Source: Bacteroidales bacterium UBA3743
Lineage (GTDB): Bacteria > Bacteroidota > Bacteroidia > Bacteroidales > Paludibacteraceae
Assembly: GCA_002371265.1 (NCBI GenBank)
Contig: DFGT01000017.1
Coordinates: 1-64,000, forward strand
Direction of reading: 5' to 3'
DNA: 64,000 nucleotides
Shown: piece after piece, positions 35,621 through 45,237 of the stretch
How positions within the stretch are numbered: the stretch's first letter is position 1
How the letters are laid out: the number at the start of each line of letters is the position of its first letter
Translations under genes and position numbers: made by a program
The notes under the pieces: generated by a model
The model's database searches: none
Told to the model about the DNA's origin: nothing
What the model saw: only the letters and a program-made list of their open reading frames with translations

Positions 35621-35650
35621 GAGAAAGAACCGTCGAAACGATTCTTTCTC
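35621..35650 (-). terminator. Terminator of the OmpA-like gene
   Basis: Stem GAGAAAGAA / TTCTTTCTC extended by a few pairs, loop about 8 nt, A-run at 35614-35620 reading as U's on the minus strand. It lies between the OmpA stop and the MerR start. Confidence 0.8.
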
Positions 35651-35672
35651 AGACTATTATTGTAATTCTATA

Positions 35673-37160
35673 TTAGAACTCAACAACGAATGCTACACGA
35701 CGGTTCTCAGCACGACCCTTAGCAGTCTTGTTGTCTGCTACTGGCTGAGTATCACCATAACCAGCTGAAGCCAAACGAGACTCTTCAACACCCTTGCTGA
35801 TCAAGTAGTCTCTTACAGAAGCTGCACGCTCTTTTGAAAGCTGCATGTTCTTCTCTGAGTTACCAACGTTATCTGTGTGACCACCGATATTCAACTTGTA
35901 TGCTGGGTTCTCCTGCATTACCTTTACAACATCGTCAAGGATTGCGAATGAAGTCTTACCCTTGATCTTAGACTTTCCTGTCTCAAACTGGATTCCGTTA
36001 AGAGCCTTCTTGAACAACTGCTTAACTTCTGCCTTGATTTCAGGGCATCCCTTGTTCTCCTTGATACCAGGAGTCTCTGGACACTTATCCTCAAAATCAA
36101 ACACACCGTCACCGTCCTTATCAGTTGGGCAACCGTTCTCATCTACATAACCCTTAGCTGCGGCTGGAGTACCAGGACACTTGTCTAGGTAGTCAGCAAC
36201 ACCGTCTCCATCTGTATCCTTTGGACATCCGTTCTCGTCTACCTCTGCCTCCTTAGGAGTGTCACCACACTTGTCAAGGTAATCAGCGACACCATCACCG
36301 TCTGTATCAATTGGACATCCTAGAGTATCAACCTGTACACCAGCTGGAGTGCTAGGGCACTTGTCTAGATAATCAGGTACTCCATCTTTATCCTCATCAA
36401 GTGGACAACCATTAGCGTCTACTGTAACACCAAGTGGAGTGTTTGGACACTTGTCAAGTTTATCCTCTACACCATCCTTATCAGAATCCTTAGGTGAGCC
36501 AAATGCGAACTTCACACCTAGGCTGTGCATCAACTGCTGATCTTTAGCGCTACCGCACTCGTACTGATCTTTATCATCTCCTAGAGTGTAACCATAACGA
36601 GCTGTGTATGCCAATGCCCAACGATCATTGATTTTGAAGTCACATCCAACACCTGCTACGATAACTGGATCTCCTCCCTCTGCTCCGATGTACTTTTTGG
36701 AATCCTTTTCCATCAAGTAACGGTAACCTGCACCAGCGAAAATATATGGGCTGAAACGGCAAGAATCCTTAGTGACAAACTTGAATGCGGCTGTCAAATC
36801 TCCATAGATTTCTGTCAACTTCATCTCAGCTTTGTTACTTGAGTTTGTGCCATAGACAAGAGAACTATTACTATTCTCATCATCATACTCAACACCCTCT
36901 TTCTTTGCTCCCAACAAACCGTAAGAACCGAAGAATGCAACATCCCAACGCTTGTTCAAGAAACGATTAACTGAGATAGCTCCATGTCCGTAGAAACTAT
37001 AGTTATCCTTAAGGATACCCATCATGTTGCTTGCAAGTTCTCCTTCATACTCTGTCAAACCTCCGTAAACGCCAATAGCCCACTGGTTAGACTCTGTCTG
37101 AGCTGTGACAGCAGATATTCCTGCAACCGCTGCACACGCTAAAGTTACAATCTTTTTCAT
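35673..37160 (-). CDS. OmpA family protein with thrombospondin type 3 repeats
   Basis: 495 residues. A signal peptide (MKKIVTLACAAVAGISAVTAQ) is followed by an outer-membrane barrel of about 200 residues. Five calcium-binding thrombospondin type 3 repeats follow (DSDKDGVEDKLDKCPNTP, DTDGDGVADYLDKCGDTP and others, about 225-370). The C-terminal OmpA peptidoglycan-binding domain (about 385-495) has NIGGHTDNVGNSEKNMQLSKERAASVRDYL and TAKGRAENRRVAFVVEF. It links outer membrane and cell wall and is usually abundant in Bacteroidota. Single gene, divergent from the TetR efflux operon. Confidence 0.95.
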   Translation of the reverse strand: MKKIVTLACAAVAGISAVTAQTESNQWAIGVYGGLTEYEGELASNMMGILKDNYSFYGHGAISVNRFLNKRWDVAFFGSYGLLGAKKEGVEYDDENSNSSLVYGTNSSNKAEMKLTEIYGDLTAAFKFVTKDSCRFSPYIFAGAGYRYLMEKDSKKYIGAEGGDPVIVAGVGCDFKINDRWALAYTARYGYTLGDDKDQYECGSAKDQQLMHSLGVKFAFGSPKDSDKDGVEDKLDKCPNTPLGVTVDANGCPLDEDKDGVPDYLDKCPSTPAGVQVDTLGCPIDTDGDGVADYLDKCGDTPKEAEVDENGCPKDTDGDGVADYLDKCPGTPAAAKGYVDENGCPTDKDGDGVFDFEDKCPETPGIKENKGCPEIKAEVKQLFKKALNGIQFETGKSKIKGKTSFAILDDVVKVMQENPAYKLNIGGHTDNVGNSEKNMQLSKERAASVRDYLISKGVEESRLASAGYGDTQPVADNKTAKGRAENRRVAFVVEF

Positions 37161-37203
37161 CTTTTCCGTGTAGAATGAAATTTATACATTTTTTTCTCTG
37201 CCA

Positions 37204-37237
37204 CAAATTTATAATTTTTTTAGAGTAAACTATCAAA
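37204..37237 (-). promoter_or_regulatory. Promoter of the OmpA-like gene
   Basis: Minus-strand TAAATTTG (37204-37211) and TTTG (37234-37237); the 22-bp spacer is a little long. Confidence 0.5.
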
Positions 37238-37474
37238 TTATAACATTTTTTTACATTTATAGTGGTTTTCTGCCTAATTTCAACAAAATCAATATGACAT
37301 TTTATAACATCTATACAATAAAATAATCCACTTTTTCGTTCTGAATTACATACAGGCTTAAATATATACTCTACACATTTCATTCGAAATATCATACATA
37401 TTTAAATAAGCGACCTATCCAAACCTTAAAATTTGTTAATTTTCATTTTTTATAGCATTATTTTGAAAACTTGT

Positions 37475-37505
37475 TTTGTTTTTTGAGTTTTTTGGCCTAA
37501 ATTTG
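37475..37505 (+). promoter_or_regulatory. Promoter of the tetR-RND operon
   Basis: TTTG (37475-37478), 19-bp spacer, TAAATTTG (37498-37505), about 31 bp before the tetR ATG. Confidence 0.65.
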
Positions 37506-37536
37506 CAGAGTCTTAAACAAAGTAATATTTGTAAAA

Positions 37537-38169
37537 ATGAGTTTGATAGATTCGATAATTGACACATCTACAAAATTATTTAAGAACCAAGGCATAAAAG
37601 ATGTCAAAATGGATGATATTTCATCTGCTTTAGGCATCTCAAAACGTACTCTTTACGAGACGATACAAAGCCGCGACGAGCTTATAAAGCTATGTTGCAA
37701 GAACTATGCCATGCAACTGAAAATAAAATTTGAGTCTGTGTTAAATAAAGAATACTGTTCAACATTTGAGCGAATACTAACATTAAACGAACTTTACATC
37801 AGACATATACACGACACTCACAAATCCTTTCTAGAAGAGGTAAAAAAGAATGCACATTGCGACCCTAAGAAAAAAGAGCACGATGAGCTTCAATTTGAGT
37901 ATTTCGAACGTCTGTTGAAAGAAGGTCAAGAGTCAAGAGACGGGAAATTACCAGAAATCGACCCAAGTTTGAGACCCGAAATATTATCAAGGTTGTTGGT
38001 TTCTCAATTAAAAGCCGTCGTTCAAGACCCGATGTTCGACTATACAAGGATGTCGTATTTTGATGTATATTCCACTTCATGGAGAATATTCATGCGAGGA
38101 ATAGCGACTGAGCATGGACAAAAAGTCATTGAAGAGTGGATTGCCAACAATCACAAAATGACCTTATAA
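37537..38169 (+). CDS. TetR/AcrR family transcriptional regulator
   Basis: 210 residues. The N-terminal helix-turn-helix is typical: IIDTSTKLFKNQGIKDVKMDDISSALGISKRTLYETIQSRDELIK (about 6-50). The rest is a helical ligand-binding domain. It is the first gene of the efflux operon, 42 bp before the TolC-like gene, so it most likely represses its own operon and is released by a pump substrate (inference). Confidence 0.92.
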   Translation: MSLIDSIIDTSTKLFKNQGIKDVKMDDISSALGISKRTLYETIQSRDELIKLCCKNYAMQLKIKFESVLNKEYCSTFERILTLNELYIRHIHDTHKSFLEEVKKNAHCDPKKKEHDELQFEYFERLLKEGQESRDGKLPEIDPSLRPEILSRLLVSQLKAVVQDPMFDYTRMSYFDVYSTSWRIFMRGIATEHGQKVIEEWIANNHKMTL

Positions 38170-38211
38170 TTGATGATTAGATTTTCAATAGAATATAAAG
38201 AGTATTAATAT

Positions 38212-39549
38212 ATGAAACGAATCACACTTTCAGCCGCAACATTAGTTGCTCTGCTCAGTGGCACACCAGAGATAGTGGCACAAAGCACAGAAAGCACACA
38301 ACAGACTTCAAATGTCGCACAAAATGACAACAAGAAGATGAGTTTATCACTTCAAGATGCCATCAACTACGCACTTGAACACAACCGCAAGTTGAAAAAC
38401 GCTTCTCTTGAGGTACAGAAAGCCGAAATGCAGCGTTGGCAGACTATAGCACAGATGTTGCCTCAGATCGACGGAAATTTCCAATACACTAACATGTTTA
38501 ATCAGGAAATGGATCTTATGGGGCAGAAAATGAAGATGAATCCTTATGGACAAATGACATTCCAAGCCTCGGCTGGTGTTTCTGTTCAAGGAATCATTGG
38601 AGCTCAAATGCAACGTATGGCTAAAGAAATGCAGGAAATAAACGTGCAGAAAAGTCAACAAGAGACTAAATATCAAGTTGAGTCAACATACACAACCATC
38701 CTTGCTCTTGAGCAGACAGTTCGTCTGCTTGAAACAAATGTAGAAAACCTAGAGAAATTGAAATCAATGACTGAAAATGCAGTCAAAGCAGGCGTTGCTG
38801 AAAAAAATGACGCTGATCAGATTTCAGTTCAAGTCGCTTCTATAAAAAGCTCTGTAAACTCGACAAAACGTTCAATTGAAGCACTGTACAATGCATTGAT
38901 TCTCAACATCGGAGCTGACAGTGATGCAGAAATAACTCTAACTCAAAATTTTGAAGATTTAGTAAACGACGGTACTATTCTCGAACTTACTAATTCAAAT
39001 CTTGATTTAAATCAGAATCTTGATTACCAGATGCTAACAAAGAGTTCTGAGATAACAGACAAACAAAAACAGATGGCAGTCGCAGCATTCTTCCCTACTG
39101 TAGGCGTAGCACTTCAGAACACACACAAGCACTACTTTACAGATGGAATGAACTTTGACATGACACCTACAAACACATTCGTCGCAACTCTAAGTGTTCC
39201 CATCTTCTCTTCTGGAAAAAGAACTTGTGCTGTGAAAGAGGCAAAAATCGCACAGATTGAACAAGCCAACACCGTAGAAGATACAGAGATTGGATTGAAG
39301 ATTCAGGAGAAGCAATTGAAATACAACCTGACTTCCGCATATGAGAACTATACTGTGCAGAAAGAAAACATCAAAGTCATGTCTTCTGTATTCAACAGCT
39401 ATGGTGAGAAATTCAAATACGGACGTGCTTCTAGTATGGATGTCACAAACTCAAGCATGAACCTTACAACCGCACAGACAAACTACGTCAACTCTGTGCT
39501 TGAAATGGTAAACGCAAACATTGAGCTTAAGAAGCTCCTTAACAAGTAA
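38212..39549 (+). CDS. TolC-like outer-membrane efflux channel
   Basis: 445 residues with a signal peptide (MKRITLSAATLVALLSGTPEIVAQ). Two long helical repeats characteristic of outer-membrane factors are visible: SLQDAINYALEHNRKLKNASLEVQKAEMQRWQ and VFNSYGEKFKYGRASSMDVTNSSMNLTTAQTNYVNSVLE. There is no lipobox, unlike many NodT-type homologues. It provides the exit duct for the RND pump and is followed 20 bp later by the adaptor gene. Confidence 0.93.
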   Translation: MKRITLSAATLVALLSGTPEIVAQSTESTQQTSNVAQNDNKKMSLSLQDAINYALEHNRKLKNASLEVQKAEMQRWQTIAQMLPQIDGNFQYTNMFNQEMDLMGQKMKMNPYGQMTFQASAGVSVQGIIGAQMQRMAKEMQEINVQKSQQETKYQVESTYTTILALEQTVRLLETNVENLEKLKSMTENAVKAGVAEKNDADQISVQVASIKSSVNSTKRSIEALYNALILNIGADSDAEITLTQNFEDLVNDGTILELTNSNLDLNQNLDYQMLTKSSEITDKQKQMAVAAFFPTVGVALQNTHKHYFTDGMNFDMTPTNTFVATLSVPIFSSGKRTCAVKEAKIAQIEQANTVEDTEIGLKIQEKQLKYNLTSAYENYTVQKENIKVMSSVFNSYGEKFKYGRASSMDVTNSSMNLTTAQTNYVNSVLEMVNANIELKKLLNK

Positions 39550-39569
39550 AAACAATAAAGATATAAAAT

Positions 39570-40613
39570 ATGTACAGAAAATCACTCATTTTCTTAGCAG
39601 CCGGCATGATCGCACTTTCTTCATGCGGCAAAAAAGACAACAACAAAGCAGCAGGAGAATCAGCTGCAGTTGTCGACTCTGTAGAAGCACAGCTTGTGCG
39701 TACAGGATTGGTGGAAAAACGTAAAATCGAACGAAAACTGCAATGTACTGCTGTCCTTGACGGTTGGGAGACAGTGGCTGTGTCGCCTTCTGTGACTGGC
39801 ATCATCGAAAAGATAAACAAAGAAATCGGCGACAGAGTAAGCGCTGGTGAAGTTGTGGTACGTATGGATCAGACTCAGCTAAACCAAGCCAAACTTGCTT
39901 ATGCCAACGTCTCAACAGAGATGCAGCGTATGGAAGCTCTTCTTGCTGGCGGTAACACGACTCAGCAACAGTACGACGCTCTTAAGCTTCAGTTGGATCA
40001 GGCAAAACAAAATCTTGATTTTCTTCAGAAGAACACTTACTTCAAAGCTGAATGCACAGGTGTGATCGCAGAGAAGAACTACGAGAGCGGCGAACTTTAC
40101 AACGGTGCTCGTCCTATCTATACAATCAAGCAAGTGAATGTACTTAAAGCTTTGGTTAGCATCCCTGAGTCGTACATTCCCGCAATCAAGAAAGGACAGA
40201 AGATGAACTTCACATCAGACATCTATCCAGGAAAGGAGTTCTCAGGAATTATCGATGTCGTATATCCGACTGTTGACGCTTCGACTCACACATTCCAGGT
40301 AAAGGTTAAGATTCCTAACGGATCAAACACTCTTCGTCCAGGTATGTACGTAAAGACAGTGCTTGGCGTAGGAAAAGCAGAGACAATGCTTGTGCCATAC
40401 ATGTCTGTTCTAAAACTTGTAGGTTCAAACAACCGCTACATGTTTACTGTTCAGCCAGACGGAAAGGCAAAGAGAGTAGACGTTACTCTTGGCGACAGAT
40501 TCGACGACATGGTTGAGATCATCTCAGACGAAATTAAGCCAGGAGACATCATCGTCACTTCAGGTCAGGCTCGTTTGGTAGACGGTTGTGACATTAAAAT
40601 CATTAACGATTAA
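39570..40613 (+). CDS. RND efflux periplasmic adaptor (membrane fusion protein)
   Basis: 347 residues. The N-terminus is a lipoprotein signal (FLAAGMIALSSCGKKD). Then come the biotinyl-lipoyl-like halves (AVSPSVTGIIEKINKEIGDRVSAGEVV and FKAECTGVIAEKNYESGELY) flanking a helical hairpin, and a beta-barrel region (IPNGSNTLRPGMYVKTVLG). It connects inner pump to the TolC channel. It sits between the TolC-like gene and the pump gene with about 20 bp on either side. Confidence 0.94.
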   Translation: MYRKSLIFLAAGMIALSSCGKKDNNKAAGESAAVVDSVEAQLVRTGLVEKRKIERKLQCTAVLDGWETVAVSPSVTGIIEKINKEIGDRVSAGEVVVRMDQTQLNQAKLAYANVSTEMQRMEALLAGGNTTQQQYDALKLQLDQAKQNLDFLQKNTYFKAECTGVIAEKNYESGELYNGARPIYTIKQVNVLKALVSIPESYIPAIKKGQKMNFTSDIYPGKEFSGIIDVVYPTVDASTHTFQVKVKIPNGSNTLRPGMYVKTVLGVGKAETMLVPYMSVLKLVGSNNRYMFTVQPDGKAKRVDVTLGDRFDDMVEIISDEIKPGDIIVTSGQARLVDGCDIKIIND

Positions 40614-40632
40614 TTAAGCCAGTAATCAAGCT

Positions 40633-43600
40633 ATGAGTATATTCAAAACGGCGATTGACAAGCCGATAACAACATCGCTCATCTTCATTGCGGTGATGGT
40701 GTTAGGTATATTCTCTTTTAAGAAACTGCCTATCGACCAGTTCCCAGAGATGGAGCCACCATTCGTCTGCGTCATGACTACGTACGCTGGTGCAAATGCC
40801 AGTGAGGTAGAGACTAACGTGACGAAGATAATGGAAAACACACTCAACTCAGTGGATGGACTTAAGACATTGACTTCCACAAGTAAAGACAACATCTCTC
40901 TTGTTGCCATGGAGTTTGAGTGGGGATCTTCACTTGACGAAGCAGTTGCTGACATTCGATCATTCGTGGACATGGTGAAAGACAACCTGCCTGACGGAGC
41001 CAGCACACCTCTTGTGATCAAGTTCTCTACAAGTTCGATGCCTATCATCCAGTACATCGTACAAGCGAAAGAGTCATATCCAGGACTTGAAAAAATTCTT
41101 AATGACATCGTGGTTCCCCAGCTTAACCACGTCGACCAGATTGGTAACATCTCATTAAGTGGTGAGCCAGAGCGTCGCGTCTACGTGGATATTGATCAGA
41201 ACAAGCTTGATGCTTATGCAATCTCTTTGGAGCAGGTTGGTTCTGCTGTCGCAGGCAACAACCTGAACTTGTCAAGCGGTACTATCAAGATGAACAAAGA
41301 GCAATATGAGCTTGAGGTAAGAAGCGAGTATGCAGAAAGTGCTGAAATTGAGAATATTGTAGTCACAACGACAGCTGACGGCAAAAGCATCTACATTCGA
41401 GACATCGCCACTGTGAAGGATACAATCAAAGACCTTTGCTTGGAGGAGAAGATCAACGGACAGGATGGTGTTCGTCTGATTGTGACAAAACAGACAGGAG
41501 GAAACACCGTACAGATTTGTACAGACATCAAGAAGGAGATTGAAAAAATCAAAAAGACACTGCCAAAAGATGTCCAGTTCAACCTTCTTTACGACTCTTC
41601 AAGAGATATCGTCAACGCTATCAACTCACTTGAGGAATCTATCATGTATGCGTTGGCATTCGTGGTTCTTGTGGTATTGTTCTTCCTTGGAAAATGGAGA
41701 GCGGCCCTTATTATCGGTATCACCATTCCAATCTCTCTGCTTGTGGCATTCATCTATCTGCTGGGTGCAGGCAGTTCGATCAACATCATTTCACTATGTT
41801 CGTTGACAATTGCAGTCGGAATGGTTGTGGACGACGCCATTGTGGTGCTTGAAAACATTTCTACCCATATCCAACGAGGCAGTTCTCCACGTGAGGCTTC
41901 TATTTATGCCACAAATGAGGTTTGGGTATCCGTTATCGCCACTACACTCGTAATCTGTGCTGTGTTCGTGCCTCTAACTATGGTCACAGGTATCGCTGGT
42001 ATCTTGTTTAAGGAACTCGGTTGGATTGTGACTATCTGTTGTTGTACGTCTACTGCCGTCGCCATCTCACTGACTCCAATGCTATGTTCAAAACTATTAA
42101 AGAACAAGCCTGTACACATTGAGAACGGAAAGCTTATCGAAGAGGAAGTAAAAGAGGGTTGGTATCAAAACACAGTGGTAAAGGCACTCGACAAAATCGA
42201 CGCATTCTATGCAAACGTACTTCGCTGGTGTTTGACTCACAAGAAAGTCACAATGCTTGGAGCTGTAGCATTCTTCGCTCTATCACTTGTCCCAATTCTT
42301 ACTGGAATGATCGGTACAAACTTTATCTCAAACCAGGACAACGGACGTATCGTCGTTGACGTAGAGCTTCAGCAAGGAAACAGAGTTGAAGAGACAGCCA
42401 AGATCGCACGTAAAATCGAAGCTCAGTTTGAAGCAGCATTCCCAGAAGAGATCAGACTTATCTCTACGACATGTGGATCAAATGATGAAGCAGGTATCGG
42501 TGCGTTGTTCTCATCTACGACGAACAATAAGATCCAGATGCGTGTGATCTGTACACGTAAGGCAGAACGTTCTGTGACTATCGATGAGATTGCCGAGAAA
42601 CTTCGTCAGATTCTTAGCCAATACCCAGAAATCATCACTTATAAGGCAGAAAACCAAGGTGGTTTTGGTGGACAAGGCGGACAGACAGTCGACATTGAGG
42701 TATTCGGATACGAGTTCGACATGACAAGCAAATACGCTTACGACTTGAAGAGCCAGATCGAAAAGAACGTTCCTAGTGCCCGCGACATAGATATCAGCCG
42801 TGAGAAAGACCGTCCTGAATTAAAAGTTATCGTAGACAAAGAGAAGGCATCTAAGCTAGGTCTTACGTCAGCGACAATTTCTACTTACGTACACAACCGA
42901 GTAAACGGTATGAACGCAGGACTTCTAAAAGAAGACGGAGATGAGTACTATATTCTTGTACGATTGAAAGAGGAGAACCGTAATTCACTATCTTTGATCA
43001 ACGACCTTTCTATTCCGACCACAATGGGCAGAGTTAAACTTAGCGAAATTGCCAAAGTGGAAGAGTACTGGGCTCCACCTGAAATTGAGCGTAAGAGCCG
43101 TCAGCGTATGTTGACTATGAAAGTGACTCCATACAACACATCTCTTGGAGAGCTTGCTGTCGAGGTCCAGAAAATAATCGACAAGTCAGAAATTCCTGTA
43201 GGATGTACGGTTATGTTGTCTGGTGCATACGAAGACCAGCAAGAGTCTTTCGCAGACATGGGAATGCTTTTGGCACTTATCATCTTCCTTGTGTACGTGG
43301 TTATGGCATCACAGTTTGAGTCTTTGGCTAAACCATTCATGATTATGATGGCCGTTCCGTTTGCAATTTCCGGTACGATTATCGCATTGCTGGTGACAAA
43401 CACATATTTGGATATGATCGGTGTGCTTGGAGTAATCATGTTGGTGGGTATCGTAGTAAAGAACGGTATTGTGCTGGTAGACTACATCGACTTGATGCGT
43501 GACCGTGGATACGAGCTTAACGAGGCTATCGCATTGTCTGGTCAGAGCCGTCTTCGTCCGGTACTTATGACAGCCGCTACCACAGTATTGGGTATGATTC

Positions 43601-43899
43601 CAATGACATTGAGTAGAGCTGAAGGATCAGAGATGTGGGTGTCAATGGGTATCGTCGTGATCGGTGGTCTATGCGTGTCGACGCTGGTGACACTAATCAT
43701 CGTGCCTGTGCTTTACGGTATCATGAGCCGCCACGGAGAGCGTGACCTCCAGAAAGAAGTACGCGGACAGTTCATCTTCATGGACATCGACGTCAACAAA
43801 GATGAAATCGCCGGACCAAACACAAAGCCTGTAAAAGGTTCTGTCAGAAGAGGTGAAGGCGGATTCTCTGATGAGGACGAACCAGTTCGTATAGGTTAA
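40633..43899 (+). CDS. RND efflux pump (HAE1/AcrB-type) permease
   Basis: 1088 residues with the 12-helix RND layout. Motifs: FPEMEPPFVCVMTTYAGANASEVETNVTKIME near the N-terminus, SIAVGMVVDDAIVVLENISTHIQRG in helix 4 (proton-relay Asp-Asp), VTGIAGILFKELG, and GVIMLVGIVVKNGIVLVDYIDLMRDRG in helix 10-11. The charge relay and hydrophobic porter domain fit drug or lipid export, not clearly a heavy-metal (CusA) pump. The C-terminus carries a 40-residue cytoplasmic tail rich in Lys, Asp and Glu. It is followed 17 bp later by a PII-like gene. Confidence 0.95.
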   Translation: MSIFKTAIDKPITTSLIFIAVMVLGIFSFKKLPIDQFPEMEPPFVCVMTTYAGANASEVETNVTKIMENTLNSVDGLKTLTSTSKDNISLVAMEFEWGSSLDEAVADIRSFVDMVKDNLPDGASTPLVIKFSTSSMPIIQYIVQAKESYPGLEKILNDIVVPQLNHVDQIGNISLSGEPERRVYVDIDQNKLDAYAISLEQVGSAVAGNNLNLSSGTIKMNKEQYELEVRSEYAESAEIENIVVTTTADGKSIYIRDIATVKDTIKDLCLEEKINGQDGVRLIVTKQTGGNTVQICTDIKKEIEKIKKTLPKDVQFNLLYDSSRDIVNAINSLEESIMYALAFVVLVVLFFLGKWRAALIIGITIPISLLVAFIYLLGAGSSINIISLCSLTIAVGMVVDDAIVVLENISTHIQRGSSPREASIYATNEVWVSVIATTLVICAVFVPLTMVTGIAGILFKELGWIVTICCCTSTAVAISLTPMLCSKLLKNKPVHIENGKLIEEEVKEGWYQNTVVKALDKIDAFYANVLRWCLTHKKVTMLGAVAFFALSLVPILTGMIGTNFISNQDNGRIVVDVELQQGNRVEETAKIARKIEAQFEAAFPEEIRLISTTCGSNDEAGIGALFSSTTNNKIQMRVICTRKAERSVTIDEIAEKLRQILSQYPEIITYKAENQGGFGGQGGQTVDIEVFGYEFDMTSKYAYDLKSQIEKNVPSARDIDISREKDRPELKVIVDKEKASKLGLTSATISTYVHNRVNGMNAGLLKEDGDEYYILVRLKEENRNSLSLINDLSIPTTMGRVKLSEIAKVEEYWAPPEIERKSRQRMLTMKVTPYNTSLGELAVEVQKIIDKSEIPVGCTVMLSGAYEDQQESFADMGMLLALIIFLVYVVMASQFESLAKPFMIMMAVPFAISGTIIALLVTNTYLDMIGVLGVIMLVGIVVKNGIVLVDYIDLMRDRGYELNEAIALSGQSRLRPVLMTAATTVLGMIPMTLSRAEGSEMWVSMGIVVIGGLCVSTLVTLIIVPVLYGIMSRHGERDLQKEVRGQFIFMDIDVNKDEIAGPNTKPVKGSVRRGEGGFSDEDEPVRIG

Positions 43900-43916
43900 A
43901 CGAAAATCAAGGAAAA

Positions 43917-44210
43917 ATGAAATCAGTATTCATAATATTCAATCAGGCCAATACCGAGAAAGTTGAGTACGTGTTGGACTCACTCAACATTTACGGATTC
44001 ACATTGTTTGAGCAAGTGCAGGGTCGAGGCACCTATGGTGGAAATCCACATCGTGGCTCGCATGTATGGCCAGATATGAACTCAGCCATCATGACAGTGG
44101 TGGAAGACGATCGTGTCGACGAATTGCTAACAGTCATCAAGAAAATCGACAAGAGAAGCGAGGAACTTGGATTGAGAGCTTTCGTTTGGAATATCGAACG
44201 AACTATTTAA
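43917..44210 (+). CDS. Small PII-like protein linked to RND pump
   Basis: 97 residues with the alternating beta-alpha-beta pattern of the PII/CutA (ferredoxin-like trimer) fold: KSVFIIFNQANTEKVEYVLDSLNIYGFTLFEQVQGRG, then DMNSAIMTVVEDDRVDELLTVIKKIDKRSEELG. QGRGTYGG (35-42) matches a T-loop-like PII motif. A PII-related group (PII-NG) next to RND heavy-metal pumps is described in the literature, so sensing or gating of the pump is a fair hypothesis. It ends the efflux operon at a strong hairpin. Confidence 0.7.
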   Translation: MKSVFIIFNQANTEKVEYVLDSLNIYGFTLFEQVQGRGTYGGNPHRGSHVWPDMNSAIMTVVEDDRVDELLTVIKKIDKRSEELGLRAFVWNIERTI

Positions 44211-44222
44211 TGTAGTCAATTG

Positions 44223-44249
44223 CAGGTGGGCTTCTGCAAAGTCCACCTG
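44223..44249 (+). terminator. Terminator of the RND operon
   Basis: 11-bp stem (CAGGTGGGCTT with AAGTCCACCTG, one G-U) and 5-nt loop followed by TTTTTC, between the PII-like gene and the AraC regulator. Confidence 0.85.
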
Positions 44250-44271
44250 TTTTTCTTAAACTAAGGGGAGT

Positions 44272-45135
44272 ATGAAAAACAGTGAAGATTTTGAAATAGT
44301 ATTTAAGAAAATAAGTTCAAGCAACCTTCATCTTGTAGAAGACCTTTCGTCGGAAATCTCAAAGAATATGTACTATCTGTTCATTTGTGATAACGGACGG
44401 TTGAAAATCATGATTGAAGGAGTGTCTTTTGAACTTCTAAAAGGTGATGTCTGCATCTATACCCCTGGCAGAAATGTCTCAATGATAGACTACTCACACG
44501 ATTTGAGTGGACTGCTTTTGGGGTCTTCAAACGACCGTTTGCAACGTACAATATATTCTGTATTCAACGTTGAGAAACTTATCTATCTTCGCTCCAACCC
44601 CACCCTACACTTGTATCAGGAACAACTGAACACTCTGTCTCAGTTTGTGAAAAGTGCTATTGAAGTATTCAAAGAGACAAGTCAATCGGAAACGGACTAT
44701 TCAAAGAAATTGAAAGATTCTCTAGTCAATTCCGTCTGCTACTATATTCTCCACCTTTACAGCATTTACAGAAGTGAATCAGAGAATAAGGGAAACTCAT
44801 ATAACAGGAGCTCCGACATTCTGAAACGATTCCTTGTGCTTCTGTTCCACAACTATATAAAGGAGAGAAGTGTGGAGTTTTATGCATCTCAAATCGGTCT
44901 TTCCAAACGTTATTTCTCCACTATGATTAAAAGTGAAAGCGGTAAGACTCCTAAACAATGGATTGAGCAGGTTGTGATTGAAGAGATCAAACATTATCTT
45001 TCCAATCCAAACATGCCTATCAAGGAGATCGCATACCATTTCAACTTCACAAGTCAAAGTTTCTTCGGCAAATTCTTTAAGGAAAGTGTAGGAATATCCC
45101 CTAAGGAATACAGACAAAACATATTGAAGAAATAA
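44272..45135 (+). CDS. AraC family transcriptional regulator
   Basis: 287 residues. An N-terminal effector domain (about 1-150, cupin-like pattern IEGVSFELLKGDVCIYTPG) precedes the C-terminal AraC DNA-binding domain with two helix-turn-helices: FYASQIGLSKRYFSTMIKSESGKTPKQWIEQ and SNPNMPIKEIAYHFNFTSQSFFGKFFKESVGISPKEYRQN. Its regulon is unknown. Neighbours are the RND operon upstream and the convergent symporter gene. Confidence 0.9.
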   Translation: MKNSEDFEIVFKKISSSNLHLVEDLSSEISKNMYYLFICDNGRLKIMIEGVSFELLKGDVCIYTPGRNVSMIDYSHDLSGLLLGSSNDRLQRTIYSVFNVEKLIYLRSNPTLHLYQEQLNTLSQFVKSAIEVFKETSQSETDYSKKLKDSLVNSVCYYILHLYSIYRSESENKGNSYNRSSDILKRFLVLLFHNYIKERSVEFYASQIGLSKRYFSTMIKSESGKTPKQWIEQVVIEEIKHYLSNPNMPIKEIAYHFNFTSQSFFGKFFKESVGISPKEYRQNILKK

Positions 45136-45181
45136 ACAAGATGATTGGATGAGCGACGTCTCTTCAAAAAAATCACATACA

Positions 45182-45217
45182 AAAAAGCCTTGACGGAACT
45201 GACCGCCAAGGCTTTTT
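45182..45217. terminator. Bidirectional terminator
   Basis: Stem AAAAAGCCTTGACGG / CCGCCAAGGCTTTTT (one mismatch) with A and T flanks, between the convergent AraC and symporter genes. Confidence 0.85.
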
Positions 45218-45237
45218 AATTACACAATTAAAATCTA

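Larger units (their letters stand above)
37161..37536. promoter_or_regulatory. Gene-free divergent promoter region (376 bp)
   Basis: Very AT-rich gap between the ompA-type gene and the tetR gene. Apart from the two promoters listed separately I find no gene, RNA or repeat in it. Its length would leave room for regulator sites. Confidence 0.5.

Noticed and set aside
36040..36480. Repeated DNA in the OmpA-like gene
   Set aside because: It encodes thrombospondin type 3 repeats, not a mobile or CRISPR element.
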